Source of the DNA: Sipunculus nudus | Lineage: Eukaryota; Annelida; Sipuncula; Golfingiida; Sipunculidae | Assembly (NCBI GenBank): GCA_026874595.1 | Contig: CM049311.1 | Location: forward strand, 64,517,953 to 64,581,952 | Length of the DNA stretch: 64,000 bases | Reading direction: 5' to 3' | The notes under the pieces: generated by a model | The model's input: only the letters and a program-made list of their open reading frames with translations | Told to the model about the DNA's origin: nothing | The model's database searches: none | Part shown: one piece after another, positions 26,330 to 39,600 of the stretch | Layout: each line of letters opens with the position of its first letter | Numbering within the stretch: the first letter of the stretch is position 1 | Translations under genes and position numbers: made by a program

Positions 26330-26532
26330 CAGAAGCGGATCCAGGGGAGGGGGTCCAGGGGGTCCGGACCCCCCCTTTTTCATCAGAAACAACGTTTTTT
26401 TAAGGGCTTCAGACAAAATTTTGCCGCCTGGACCCCCCCCCTTTTTCAGACCTGAGGACCTATTTTTTAGGGTTTTCATTTGTCCTCCTGGGTTGGACCC
26501 CCCCCTTTTCCTAAATCCTGGATGCGCCCCTG
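26330..26532 (-). mobile_element. MITE of the CAGGGGCGGATCCAGG family
   Basis: Ends CAGAAGCGGATCCAGGGG (left) and CTGGATGCGCCCCTG (right) are inverted repeats. The interior has two long C tracts (GGACCCCCCC) and AAAGGG blocks. Related copies lie at 31621, 33289 and 50900. Confidence 0.65.
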
Positions 26533-26539
26533 GAGTTAG

Positions 26540-27240
26540 AACAACTTTGGGGGTGAGAATCATCGACGATGGGTCTAGTCCGGATCCGGGGGAAGGGGGG
26601 GGGGTTATGTGTTTATTCGATCAGATTATTAAGATTAATTTAAAATCAGTGATGTTTGAGTATAGAAAGGATATATTTTATTCAGTTTCTGTAGATATGT
26701 TGACGTTCTGAAAGTGACTTAAGTTAGATAAACCACGGCGAAATTCATCACCACACACTGACGTTACCTGAACTAATCACAGAGCCGGTATCTAATGTTT
26801 TACCATCAGGACTGTCGTGAGCCATGCATATAGCACGACATGACCTATGCGTGAGCAGCAACTTCCAATGAGGCTTTTGTTTGTCCAGCATAGCTACTAG
26901 AGGGTGTCATCCTATACTATTACTTAATTGTAACAGGTTTAACTAGGGCCTGCGCCTTACAAATACACCTGGATGAGCTTATTTAGCAAAAGGTTTAGGC
27001 ACGCCCTGGCAATTTAAGAAAATGGGTGCCCCTAAACATTTTTTTAACCGATTTTATGTTGGGGGCTGTTGCGGCCCCCTCTTTACACGCCCCTGTTTTC
27101 ACAATGAGTGCCACCAGCCTGAAGTGGATATGGCTCAGTTTCAGAATTGATGGACTTGGGATAGATTTACGTCATGCAATATGCAAGGTCTTTGGATTCA
27201 TTGCTGGTACCTGATCAATGCTTTTTTTCATTTATTTCAT
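26540..27240. other. Intergenic, nothing recognised
   Basis: No supported gene; a G-rich run occurs at about 26589-26604. Confidence 0.25.
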
Positions 27241-27244
27241 TGTG

Positions 27245-27365
27245 AAAAGGCCCTTGAAAGAAATGTCTGTGGAAAAAATTTGGACCTTTAAAAATTTTTT
27301 TTTTTTTTTTTGGGGGGGGGGGGGGGGGTCGTACGACCCTCACGACCCCCCCTTGCATACACCCA
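27245..27365 (-). repeat. GTGTATCCAGG family fragment with T/G runs
   Basis: T run then G run (27294-27328), followed by CACGACCCCCCCTTGCAT. Reverse complement of the 23401 fragment. Confidence 0.5.
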
Positions 27366-27374
27366 TGTATAATA

Positions 27375-28072
27375 CAGTCGAACCTCTAAAATATGGGCAC
27401 CCTTGAGACTATATATGTATAGGGCAAATTTCCGATTTCAGGGGTGTCTACTATACAGAGGTGATGGCTGTTTTTTCAGTGCTATCACCACTTTGAAATA
27501 TTACTACAGCAAATAATCCTGACAGTCAAAGTGGGGCGATCAGCCCAGTATAAATGCCAACTAAGTTGCATTGTGTATTCCGGCTTGGGTTTGAACTATT
27601 ACAGGAACAATAAATCTGTTCTGAGGTGTGACCTGATCGTGTGGAGACACATCATTAAAGTAGTCTACAATAATATAATAAGTATACATGCACCCCTTAA
27701 TCAGCTTTGAGACGATAAGCCTGTTTTAAGAAGACAAAGAGTCAGCCAACAAGTAAATTGATTCTGAACTTTTTTCATTCATCGGTACCATTACTAATTA
27801 AATCATCGTAAAAATAACTATTGAATCATTATTGTTAAAAATTCACAACATATTTGACTCCGGGGAGTTTGAATAGGAAGATACTTCAGATGACAAAACC
27901 GATGAATTGCCCTCATTATAGCTATGGAAAAGTGCCCACTGTACAGAATACAGAGGTACCCACATATTTGCTTAACATAATAAGGAGAACGAAATGATAC
28001 TGTCTAAAAGTGCCCATGCCCTGTATAGAGATGCTCACTTTATCGAAGTGCTCACTGAAAGTGGTTCCATTG
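27375..28072. mobile_element. Possible pogo/Tigger-like non-autonomous element
   Basis: The left end TA|CAGTCGAACCTCT and the right end, read inverted (CAATGGAACCACT), match at about 9 of 13 positions. The interior repeats CTATACAGAGGTG-like and TGCCCA blocks near both ends. No transposase frame remains. The right flank does not give a clean TA duplication, so boundaries are tentative. Confidence 0.35.
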
Positions 28073-29853
28073 TTATAATCATTATATATATAAGAATAAA
28101 AGTAATAATAATAATAATAACGATAACAATATGAAAATCAAAGAAGTGAAAGTTATAGAGAGAAAAGATCAATCGCGGTATACAATGATACAAAACATAT
28201 AGGCTATTGGACCTTAATTTTAAGGCTTTAGGCCTAAATGCATAATGAAAAAAAAGAACAAAGAACATTCTGGTGTATACACACACCATTGTTCACCATT
28301 ACTATCCTAAACATGTATTTTAAAGTGCTATTTATTTCATGAATGCATGTGAATAAATTATAGGTCGATTCTATAAGATAATGCGCATCTTCTTAACTCT
28401 AAGATATATATGGATTCGTGGTTTACACTCTTGCTTCATGTGGAAAAGAATTGACAATTGCTTTAAATGAAGGAAAATTTAATACAAAATTGTTAGAAAT
28501 CTGAGGGACTTGGTAATGTTAGATTTAAGTAAAGCATTTGATGCATAACTGAATACGCATAAAAATTACAAGGGGAAAAGTACCACTATATATTCAATAA
28601 AACAAAGTCAGATATATATAAAAACCACGGAAACATGGAATGCATGCATATTAACAGAACACACAATTAATGATTATTGAAGTGAATGGCCATATATGCA
28701 TCTGTGTCACAAAGCAGTGGACATCATTTGATCCGTCACAACATTTTTTTTAGATTTTAAACCAATTTTTCAGTCCTCTCCCATTTTTCGTGGATTCTTT
28801 TTCAAACTTATAACCGGGTCCTTGATAATTTTAAACTTGTTAATTTGTGCTACATTGCACAAATTCCCTAAACTAATTCTTAGAGGTATGGAAAATTTGC
28901 TAAACTTTATTCAACATATATCAATTTAACAGCTGTAGCGATTTATTTTTTAATTATCTCACATCGCAAGCTGGCAAAATTCCACGTTTTTATTGTGTCA
29001 CGGCCGGTAAAATAAACAAAAATTGTGCTCGCTCGCACCATATTTTGTTTTCCCCCGAGTCAATATAGAACAATAATTTTTTGGTCGCCTTCTAAATATA
29101 CGATTTTTTTCGCCAATTAAAGAAGACAAATTGAACCAGAACTGTAGGCGAGCCTTGATTCTTGCGTGTGCAGGTTTTAATTAAGTATTTATTTGCGTCA
29201 CTGAGAATAGGCCTATAATGAAACAGCTGCATGAGTTCCCTGTCACGGCAGTGAGTTGAACAGCGTGGACCATGCACTCACGTCAGATTGACATTGAATG
29301 AATTGTATATGGGTTGGTCCGGTCAGAGGCTTCAAGTCCAGATCCTGCTGGTCCAATGAGAATGAACACGCATGGATAATAATTCATATGATGCATGTAG
29401 AATATATACGTTGAAGTCATGCCATAACCTATTTATCTTTGCATAATTGCAATGTGTCTTGCTGCTCTTACATGAACTCGCACTGTTCACAAGGGTACAT
29501 GCCGTGTTTTATCAGTATAATGAATGCCCACTTTTTTCGTATTCAACTGTCGCTTTAAAATGTCAAATGTCAAAATAAAGAATGAAAAAAACAGGGTTTT
29601 AAGTAGAAATATTTAGGACAGTCATGGTTAATCAGCCATTCAAAAAGCCCTTATATTCTTGGTCAGTCATTTACATTTTGACTCAGATCAATTACCACAA
29701 TACCTAAAACTATCTTATTTAAAAAATTAAATACGGTTGTAAACAGACAGAACATATTTTTTTTATAACACAAGAGGAACGATTGATTTATTGATTGTAC
29801 AATTTATGAAATATTGAGAAAATAAAACCAGCCAAGTGAGACAATGCCATTAG
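28073..29853. other. Intergenic, AT-rich, nothing recognised
   Basis: No exon, RNA gene or repeat family was identified. Confidence 0.3.
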
Positions 29854-31397
29854 CAGGGTTGGGGCCAGGTACATGTGACAGTACCTAGGTACAGGTACAG
29901 GTACTTAAAAAATGGCCAGGTACAGGTACAGGTACAACATTTTTGGAAAGTACCTAGGTACAGGTACAGGTACTTTAGAAAGTACCTAGGTACAGGTTCA
30001 GGTACATTTAAAACATATACGAACTAATGATAATTGCATTAAATTCATCTAGATATGCAATAATAAGTTATAATATAATGGCAGAATATATCATTAAAAG
30101 TATTAAATGATATCACTTCCTATGTCATCAGGAAAAATAAAGGCCTGGCAAATGTAAAGGATTGCCTTTAGTAAATGTGATAAATGAACGAAGCTGTTAA
30201 AGTTTACAAAGTTATTAATACAGAAAAATAAAACTTTCATAAAATGTCTATATTTCAAATCAAGTTTTGAGCTTCGGAGTAATGATTTTAAGTCAAAATT
30301 TCTGGGAGCACCACACTTAAGTAAAAAGGCTAAATAGCTTGACTGAAAGGGAAAATCTTACAATCAATTTTATAGATTAACTTCATGGCAATAATACATA
30401 CAAATTTACAAGTAAGAATACACATGTTCATGGCAGAAAGGCACACTGAGGATGTATGCAGCACCTGTATGTAATGAGTTAGCTGGGACTTTTTTCTGTT
30501 AAATGGGAAGTTCTGCTTTTGTTTGGCTTATGTTAAGAGTTCAGTGATATAATATGTATTTTCTTTACTTCTACATTTATCCTATACCAATGTTCTTTAT
30601 ACATACTAGACAACAGGTATCTGCATAGGGCATAAAAGCAACACTGTCCATATCCTTTGCTCTGTACCCTTTATATCTGATAAAGCCACAATAAACTTCC
30701 TGTGTAGAGGCTGGAGGTAGCTGGGCCAGCATGCTACTAGCCCAAGTCCACTCAAGTTCAAAGGCTGCAGGGTTGAAAGCTTAGTAATTACCCCTGCCTG
30801 GTTTAGGTAACAGCCATGACAGGGATGACATCTCAGTACCTTGACCAAACCAGATGTCCATATCCAGTATCATACCTGTAATTCATAGAACTATGAATTG
30901 TGTACCTAGATACAGGTACAAGTACCTGGCCCCAACCCTGTTCAGTGTACATACTAGCCAACTTTAGACATGGGGCATGTAGGCATCCCCTTGTATCTAT
31001 CCTTTGTTGGTTGCTGTATACTTGTGCTGATAATATAATGCTGCAATGAACTTCCTGTTTAGAGGCTGGAGGTTGACCAGCTTGCTAGCCAGGTAGCTAG
31101 CTACAAAGGCAGCAGGGATGAAGGCTTTTTAATTACCCCTGCCTAAGATAGCGAACTGCCCTGAAAGGGGTGAAAGCTTTGTACATGCAATTGGCCCAAC
31201 CCGGTGTCCATTTCAAGTACCAGGGTCAAATTTGTACCTGCAGTACCTTATACCAGGTACAGGTACTTTAGTTCCAGGTACAGGTACAGGTACAAGGTAC
31301 TTCCTACTCAAGACAGCCAGGTACAGGTACAGGTACAGGTACTCTGAATTGTGTACCTAGGTACAGGTACAGGTACAGGTCCCTGGCCCCAACCCTG
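29854..31397. mobile_element. hAT-like non-autonomous transposon (1.54 kb) with AGGTAC subterminal arrays
   Basis: The left end CAGGGTTGGGGCCAGGTAC and the inverted right end CAGGGTTGGGGCCAGGGAC agree at 18 of 19 positions. The flanks GCCATTAG (29846-29853) and GTCATTAG (31398-31405) form an 8-bp target duplication with one mismatch. CAGGG termini with 8-bp duplications define hAT elements. Both ends carry arrays of GGTACA/AGGTAC hexamers (29870-30005; 30901-30925; 31230-31380). Inside, a segment of about 340 bases is duplicated (30605-30940 and 30950-31200), with AACTTCCTGT-x-TAGAGGCTGG and AATTACCCCTGCCT in both. No transposase frame. Confidence 0.8.
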
Positions 31398-31620
31398 GTC
31401 ATTAGTTGGTCGCATGGTCTATGAATACGGGGATTCAGTCCCAATGTTAACTGAAAAAGTTAACATCCTGATAATTATGTAACAAATTTTAAAATCATGC
31501 TGACAAAATCTATTCCAAGACCTTTCGGTTCCACAACAGGTTAATTATATGCTGTAAAGACCCAATTATTATGTTTTCATATGTTTACTCACATATGAAT
31601 GGGTCACATATGAAATCAGT

Positions 31621-31718
31621 CAGGGGCGGATCCAGGATTTAGGAAAAGGGGGATCCAACCCATGCAGGAGGACTAATGAAAAGCCTGCGAAAAGGTCCCT
31701 AGGCCAGGAATGGTGTGT

Positions 31719-31749
<31 letters not shown>

Positions 31750-31875
31750 TCCAGGCTGCCAAATCTTGTCTGAAACTCTAAAAAAAAGGTTGCGGTGCAT
31801 AAAAAGTGGGGGGTGAGGGGTGTGGGGGGGGGGGAAGTCCGGACCCTCTGGACCCTCCCCCTGGTTCCGCTTCTG
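31621..31875 (+). mobile_element. MITE of the CAGGGGCGGATCCAGG family
   Basis: CAGGGGCGGATCCAGG at the left and CCTGGTTCCGCTTCTG at the right are imperfect inverted repeats. Interior: a TG run, G tracts and CCAGGCTGCCAAATCTTGTC, which recurs at about 33400. No matching 8-bp flanks were seen. Confidence 0.7.
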
Positions 31876-32061
31876 TCAATTTATATATAACAGTGGGTTA
31901 TTTTTCATATTTTTTAAATAAAAGAAAACGGAATAGAGGTCTAAAGCTTTTGAGTAAGATTGTGTGTTACATATAATATCAGTTCTATCGCGTGCATCTC
32001 CACATTATCATTTCGATTAAGCCTAACCATGTTTTTTGCTATAAAAGGCCAAAAAAATAAT

Positions 32062-32369
32062 GGTATGGTTCTCAGGCACCGCCCGCATCAATTTTAAACC
32101 CCCGCATCAAAATTTTTATTTTAATTTTCAATAGAAATTTACCAAATTTGAGCTGCAGCCGCTCAGACATTTCTTTCAAGAAAATATAATTTATACAATT
32201 TCCTTTGTTATGTAGTGCTTTTACTTGTTTAGCAAAATAAATCTGCTATTTTCATTCTTTTCCCTTATCATTTGACATTTTTATCGAAACATACCAAAAA
32301 ATTAAAAAAAAAAAAAAAAAATCGCCCGCCCGCTTTGATTTCTGAAAAAAAGTGCCTGAGAACCATACC
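32062..32369. mobile_element. MITE with GGTATGGTTCTCAGGCAC inverted repeats (copy 1)
   Basis: GGTATGGTTCTCAGGCAC at 32062 and its exact reverse complement ending at 32369. An outer AT-rich stretch with GGCC on both sides extends the symmetry. The interior (ATCAATTTTAAACCCCCGCA, TTTCTTTCAAGAA) is shared with copies at 38358 and 58295. Non-coding. Confidence 0.8.
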
Positions 32370-32499
32370 TATTTTTATTTTGGCCTAAATAAAAATATTT
32401 TCATAAGATTTCAACAAAAATTATAATGATATGATATATCTTAATATAAGCGTTTTGATAAGTTGATTGATGTGGCAACTAATCATTTCAACTTCTTTT

Positions 32500-32804
32500 C
32501 ACCTGTCGCGGCCAACTGTTGCCACAATCTACTATTATTAGCACCGCTAATCCTGAGCGGGAACCTCGGTGGCACGGAGCGATGCCTGGAGCAGGATTAA
32601 CTAACTGATCAACCGTGGAATCCACGCGGGGCGATTTGTGACGTCACGTCTTTACCATGTCGATATCAAAACACTGGCGCACGCGGTCGCTCGATGAGAA
32701 ACCTTCAAGTACAACATGGCTCGACCACGGAGGAGCAACACCAGTCACAGCCGATCTGAATTCAATATTTCTACTTGGATTAATTAATAGAAGAGCCCTC
32801 AGCG
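32500..32804 (+). promoter_or_regulatory. CpG-rich promoter with perfect CRE
   Basis: A GC- and CpG-rich stretch in an AT-rich region, ending just before the ATG at 32805. TGACGTCA lies at 32639-32646, overlapping a second half-site (ACGTCACGTC). No TATA box is evident. This is the likely core promoter of the six-exon gene. Confidence 0.55.
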
Positions 32805-33005
32805 ATGTCGCAGCTTCCGACGTTGTGTGAAGTGGCCTACGAGAGGCCGATCTTGTGGAGTAACGGTGATTCTGTTCCGTACAGGTTTCGTTTCCTCTCC
32901 GATCACAAGTTTCGGGACGGACCGCCCCTGTCATACAGTTTGGACACGCAGCTTGGCTACTCGGATGCTGTTACGATAGGATGCAGAACCCCGCTTTCTT
33001 TCTTT
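32805..33005 (+). CDS. Exon 1 of the 317-residue gene
   Basis: Starts MSQLPTLCEVAYERPILW and ends TTCTTT|GTAAGT. It is the first ATG after the CpG-rich promoter. Confidence 0.7.
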
Positions 33006-33582
33006 GTAAGTTACCCTTTTGTATGGATGATATGTTTTAATTGCTGTGTAAATAACTAAATGGTTTCCATGGAAACGCATCGCTGTACGTGGTTTATGTC
33101 AATGTTGAGATATTGAGGGGGGGGGGGGGGGGGGGGGGGGTTCTGCCATCATAAACACTGAAGATATAATATTTTTGATAGTAGCGTGCAGTCCCTTGAT
33201 ATCTAGTGATTATTTTATAAAATTTCACAGGAATGATGATACTGCTGCACATTTTCGCAGTTTCAAGATTGAATAAGAAATTTAAAAACAGTGGCGGATC
33301 CAATATTAAGGAAGAGGAGGGGTCAAATCCAGCTTGGAGGACTAATGATAAAACCGAAAAAAAAGGTTGACAGATCCTGAAGGGGGGAGGGGGTCAAGGC
33401 TGCCAAAATTGGTCTGAAACTGTTAAAAGAAAAAGGTTGCGGTGGCTGAAATAAGGGGGGGGGGGTCTTGAACCCCGTAGCTCGATCTGGATCTGTTTCT
33501 GTATCAATTGTCTTGTAAGCTAGTGTTACTCATTTTTAATACATCTATAAATAATCTCTATTGCAGTACAATCTTTCTGACT

Positions 33583-33640
<58 letters not shown>

Positions 33641-36600
33641 CTTTTATTAACATTATATTGATTTTATAACTTAAATTAACATATTTTTCCTTCACAACAA
33701 TTTGTTAGTGCATGAAGACCTTGTTGTTCATGTTTATAATACATGCATTTATAACATCAAAAGTTTAAGTGTGTTACAGATGTTGGTCTGTATGTCTGTT
33801 CAGCTGTCCTTCAGCCTGTTCCTCGGTTAGTGCCACATGCACTCAGGTGGCAGCTGATTATTATAAATATAGTAGGCCTTCAATGGAGCACCGTTTATCC
33901 AAACAGCACATATAAAAAAAACTTTATCTGGAATTGAACCTGAGAACTGAAATTATGACCTTTATCTGAAAAGTTGGTGATCTGAAATTTATGTTTATTG
34001 TTTTTTACCAAGTGATTGTAATATAATTATTTACTTCATGCACCACCATTTGAAGCAACAGCCTGTCACCCCAAACATCTATTATAGATGACCTGAAGTT
34101 GATGGGGTGACAGTACAAGCTATTGGGTTCGCATCAATTCTAGTACCAATTTCTGACACTACATTTTCATTTTCATCTACTTCTCGAACTGTCATTATCC
34201 TGAGTTAAGACAAAAAGTGACATTATTCTGTTGGGGAAAATAATAACTATTACATCCATGTTTGACTTACTTGTATTCGTGCAGCAGTTTTTAATACTAA
34301 GGTGATTGAAAGCATTAATTACTTGAGCAAACATTTGATATATTACATGATATGTTAAGATCTCATCTGATTTACTCTGGTAATTGTAAGTTAACTGTGA
34401 AAGTCTGTTAGGCATAACACCTTAATTACCACCAATACCAAGTAATTGACAACTTTGCATGACCCTCTATCTTAACGTTTGTTTATCCGGACAATAAACT
34501 TGTTTTCAAAGATGTTTCTCTAAAGTCCAGGGTTGGGCTTTAGGCTGCCCAAAACCTGTTTAGACTCTAAACGGCACTCCACTGTATATTCACATATTGG
34601 TTTTCAAACTTAACTTATATATGACTCACCACTAAAGTAAGAACCCTGTCTATATTTGGGTTCAAAGGTCGAGGTCACATGAGCCATTTCTTTAGTAAGA
34701 ATTTGTATGCATTTCAAGCCAAACTTTTCATCACAAACCTTCCATCTTCAAAATATTGCTCACTTGCAAATAGGAAAGATTCTTTACGATTTTGTGGGTC
34801 ATAGGGTCAAAAGTCAAGGTCACGGGGCCCATCCATTCACAAATTAGTTTATGGATGATAATTCTGGTTTGGACTGGCTTCAAACTTGATTTATTTATGA
34901 CCCATCACTTAAGTAAGAAACATATTGATTTTCAGGATCCAAAGGTCAAAGATGAAGGTCACAGGAGCCACAACTTTCAAAAGATTGTTGATGCATTGTA
35001 AATCAAACTTTTAGTCCCAAACTTTCCATCTTTTATACATGAGTACATGACTTACTTGCCCAGTGTGGCAGAAATCTGTAGATTCTGAGGTTACCTGGTC
35101 AGAGGTCAAGGTCACTGAACCCACTTTTTCCTCAAAGATTGTTGCAATAATCTAAATGCTGCAAGTTCAAGGATAATAAGTTCCCAGATTGTTTGGTCAC
35201 AAGGTCATTGGTTAAGGCCACAGAACCTTCATTGTGAAGAATTTCTTGAAAAATATCCTTGTAGACAAATTCAGCTGAGTGTTGAGACCCATTGGTCCCT
35301 TTTTTTATATGTAGTTATCATAAATAAAGGTTCTTAAAGTGCCTCTGTGATGGATGTATGAATTTTGACCTTGTTATTTTAAGATCTACAAGCTGTTAGT
35401 AAACAAGGTATATATATGCACCCATGTTGACAAATGGTAAAAACATGTACCATAACTGAAGGTGGTCAGTTGTATATATGTGTAACTTGAGATGTCAGTA
35501 CCATAGTTGAAAAATGGAGTTTCAAAACCTCTGGTTTATTTTAATTGCCACCAGATGACATTGTTGAATGTTTTGGGGTTATTTTCAGTTCCCCCACATG
35601 TTGTGAACATGTAGTTATAAACAAAGTGAACACCCTGTGTACCATGAGATCAGCCTTTTCTGGTCTATTTTTATGAAAGGTTCAAGATATTATCTATAGT
35701 TATAGGAATAGGCTCCTTTAAGATCAAAATAATAAAAAAAAAAATACAATTTACAATTCCAAATATTCATGGTTAAGACCAAGCTATATTATATAGTATG
35801 AGCACTTATAAAAATGTCATCTTGAGCCTCATTCTGTTTACTTCCACAAAGAATTGAAAGGCCTTGGATTCATGGAGTCATGATATATTTGTATTTTGAT
35901 GTCTTGGTGACTTTTCAATAGCTTATATAGCCCTATGTATCAATGAATGTTTACATGAAAAGTTTGTTTCAATTTCAGTGCATGAGTGTAAATTGTTAAG
36001 GGTATGAGGTACACATGTGGTACGGAGAAGGATTTGTTCTACTCGGGCTCAATATAACATTAGTCTGTAATTACACTTTACAGGGTGGGCTATAACCTGC
36101 CAATAATACCTAATTAGGCAGTTACGTTGCACTTTCACCTCAATATCCAAAGTGTTTTAACATACAGTTTCTTCCTGGCTAGTAAACTACACCAGATTTA
36201 TCATGGGTCACGCTGCTGTATATTGAACTACTTACCACACCCATAAAATAATCAGTATGTTCAGCCCGAGTACTCCTTGTACTAGCAATAAAAAAAAATT
36301 AATGGTTATCTGTGGCCTTGCATCAGTGTCTCCCCCTGACAGGGGTTAACCTGGGATTATCACAGGTCAGACAGCTGAACTCACCTGATTAACTGTATGT
36401 CAGGATTTCTAGTTTCCAGGTAGCTCAAATCACTGGCCCTCTGTTAAGTTTGTCCATGGATTATCCTGTTCTGTGGTGTCTAAAGAAACACACTGGTTCT
36501 GCTCCAGTGTGCTTATTGTATGAGTGTTCCTGCTTCGCTATATGACAGGTTGAGCACAGTGCATCTTAGTGAACTGAAGTATATTTATGTGACTTTAGAA

Positions 36601-39600
36601 GTTCTTATGCTCGGTTATGCACTGTTTTCCCAAGGTTTCCAGTGGGAACATTCTATTTTACACCATGCACTTAATTGAAGGGAATTATCACACCATAACT
36701 AATGGTGCAGACCATTTGGTGTACAGGCAGGGTATACACAACTGGTGTTTGCTTTTTCTGCCCATTTGCCTTAAAATGACTAGAAGTTTTACTTCAGACT
36801 ATTAAAAGTAGGTGAGTATATATATATATTACCAATACATGAAATATTCCTTTTCTCGTAACAGTTTTGTACCAACGACATGCCTGTGATCAGTTCCAAT
36901 ATATTTTATTCCAATTTCATTGGAATCTTTATAAAATTGAATGGAAAGTGATTTAAGTGAAAAATAAGTAAATTTTAATTAAATTTGTATTGAAAATAAA
37001 CTGTAAAATATTACTATAATGAATATATGAATATTAATGATTTAAATCAGATTTTTTATGATATACATGTACATGCCTTTTTGCTTCACAAATTTGCATT
37101 TAGTATATAGTAATTTATTAATTTACCTGCCTTGTTGTGAGTTAAAGAAAGTATGGGGATGGAGTAGTGATTCAGGAATAAATTAGGTTATGCATAAATT
37201 TACAGTTGCAAATGATAGTGTCATAACATAGATGACACATTGAATTGGAATTGAAGTACAGGTATCATTAACATGTGAATTAGAATGGAGTATTTGAAAT
37301 CACTTGTCTCCTTAGGTCTGCCTGGGGATGATGGATATAATTAAAAGACTTAGTGCCCTGCTTAATTACATATCTTAAGAAATATTTCCTATAATTTTCA
37401 ACTTAGAGGTATGGGTGTGAACATGATATGAACACACGTTGTGTTTCTTAAACTTAAAGATTCCAAATGCATTTCAATTTGAATGTGGCATGTGGAATGC
37501 ATGTTGAGATATTTCATATCTACCAGCATGGCAACTTGAATATTTTTTGTGTGTTGCTGTGTGATATCATATGGAACCAGCAAAATTGCTGTAGCGTTAC
37601 CCTTTGCCAAATATGCATTTTTGCATGCTTGATCCAAGCATATAGAATCTCACTTCAGTATTGATTTACATCCGCCATCCATTTGGAGTCTTAGCTTTAG
37701 GCTTCCTTCTGCAAGACTAACCCCCATTTGCAGGCTAAATAAAATCATTAAATAAATGCCAGTGAGACACCCAGCTTGAAATAAGTATATTGCCACAGCA
37801 TTTGGTGACAGCCTTGATGTCACAAATCCAACTTCTAATTCATTTAAAGTTAAGATCATGTTGTCTTATTTCAGGGCCGACCAGGCGCACTGTCAGCATC
37901 TCCTGAAAACCACCTCCCCTCAAGTCGAGCACAAAGCCTGCCTGCACATGTTTATGCCACAGGCGGCCATGTCAACACTGCCGATGATGCAGATATTTAC
38001 AACAGCTTAAGTTTTCACAGCAGGAGAAAAGAACGTGCAAAAACAGCACCATGCCATCCACTGATGAACGGAAAAAATAAAGAACTGTTATCTGATGACA
38101 TGGAAGACGATCAGTCTGAAGATGAGGAGAATCGTCTTGTATGGGTTCCATCTTTAAATGCTTGGATAGATGAGAAAAAGGTAGGTCTGGTATTCTCCAC
38201 TCACTACATATCACAGTCTGCTACATATCTTGTGATCAGCTGACTTTTCAGGTTCACTGATGTCTGATTCTGTCAACCCAGGTCTTAAAGTAAGATAACG
38301 TATTTCATTACCCCATGACAGTGTTACAGGAATTTTTATTACTTGCAATTAAAAAAGGGTTCTCAGGTACCGTGCCAATCAATTTTACCCCCAACATCAA
38401 ATATTTTTATTTTGATTTTCAATAGAAACTTACCAATTTTGAGGTCTGGCCACTCAGACATTTCTTTCAAGAAGATAAAATAATACAATTTTAGTAAGAT
38501 TTCCTTTGTTAAGGAAATCTGAAAAAGTGCCTGAGAACCTAACTTTTTAAATTATATTTAATAAATATTTTAAGCTAAATATTTTCCTTTACAGAAGGGT
38601 CACATATTGCTAGAACGGAAGCAGTTGAAAACAACTGATATTAATAATCAATAAAGATTTTTATTCATATATTAAATGGGGTACCATATACTGTTAAAAT
38701 TTGGAATATCACAGGTCTTATGCTAATCAGTGTACAGGTAGGTGCAGGTTGGTAAACACCTCCAGCCAGGTGGATAACAAGACGTCTTATACACACCCAC
38801 TAACTCTGTGAATACCACCCGTGTTTACCTCATAGGCTCGTCTGTATTTATTGTGTGCTTTGATCACTGATATCTAATTCCCAATAAGCCACCCAGGAGG
38901 AGCTAAAAGCCAAACGCTAGTGAAATAGGCCTCTTGACAAGGATGTGACAAGTACTATATATATAGGTCATAAATAATTCATCCAAACCGCTCTGTCACC
39001 AGCTACATGCCTACATGTCCACTGGATTCCCAATGTTCATGTTTTGGAATGAATTATCATGCACTGTAACAGCTGCTGTGGAATTAGATTATTACATGTC
39101 AGCAATTTTGAGTTTGTGATTTGAAGTGTATTGGAGTAGCACAAAATTGGCTCATACAAAATGGTTCATATACAAATCTGACCTGTCTTGGGAAGGGGCA
39201 GAACTCTGTCATTTATAATTCAGTAACTGGACTTTTTTTCTACTTGAGTTTAGTAATTCTTGATTTAGGACCAATTATGTATGGAAATCAATTATTACTG
39301 TAGTTCTGTAGGGGACAATGTACTTTATATATAAACATACAGGACTTCTAATCTATAAAATATGGATACCGACGGGCCATAAATTCTGTTACAAATTAAG
39401 TACCTATGGTATAAGGGATACAAGTGTAGTTTCATAAGATGTGTTTACCTTTTTTATTATGTCTGTTTAAATGTTGGCTGTAGATACGGTGCCCAATAAA
39501 AACTGCCCATAATTAGGCATTTTTCCTTTTGTATGTCGTCTGTGACATTTACTGTTGTTAATGCCCATATTAGAAGGATAGACAATGATTTGCTGGAATA

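Noticed and set aside
26297-26711. Pro/Gly-rich frames on both strands
   Set aside because: They come from C and G runs inside a MITE.
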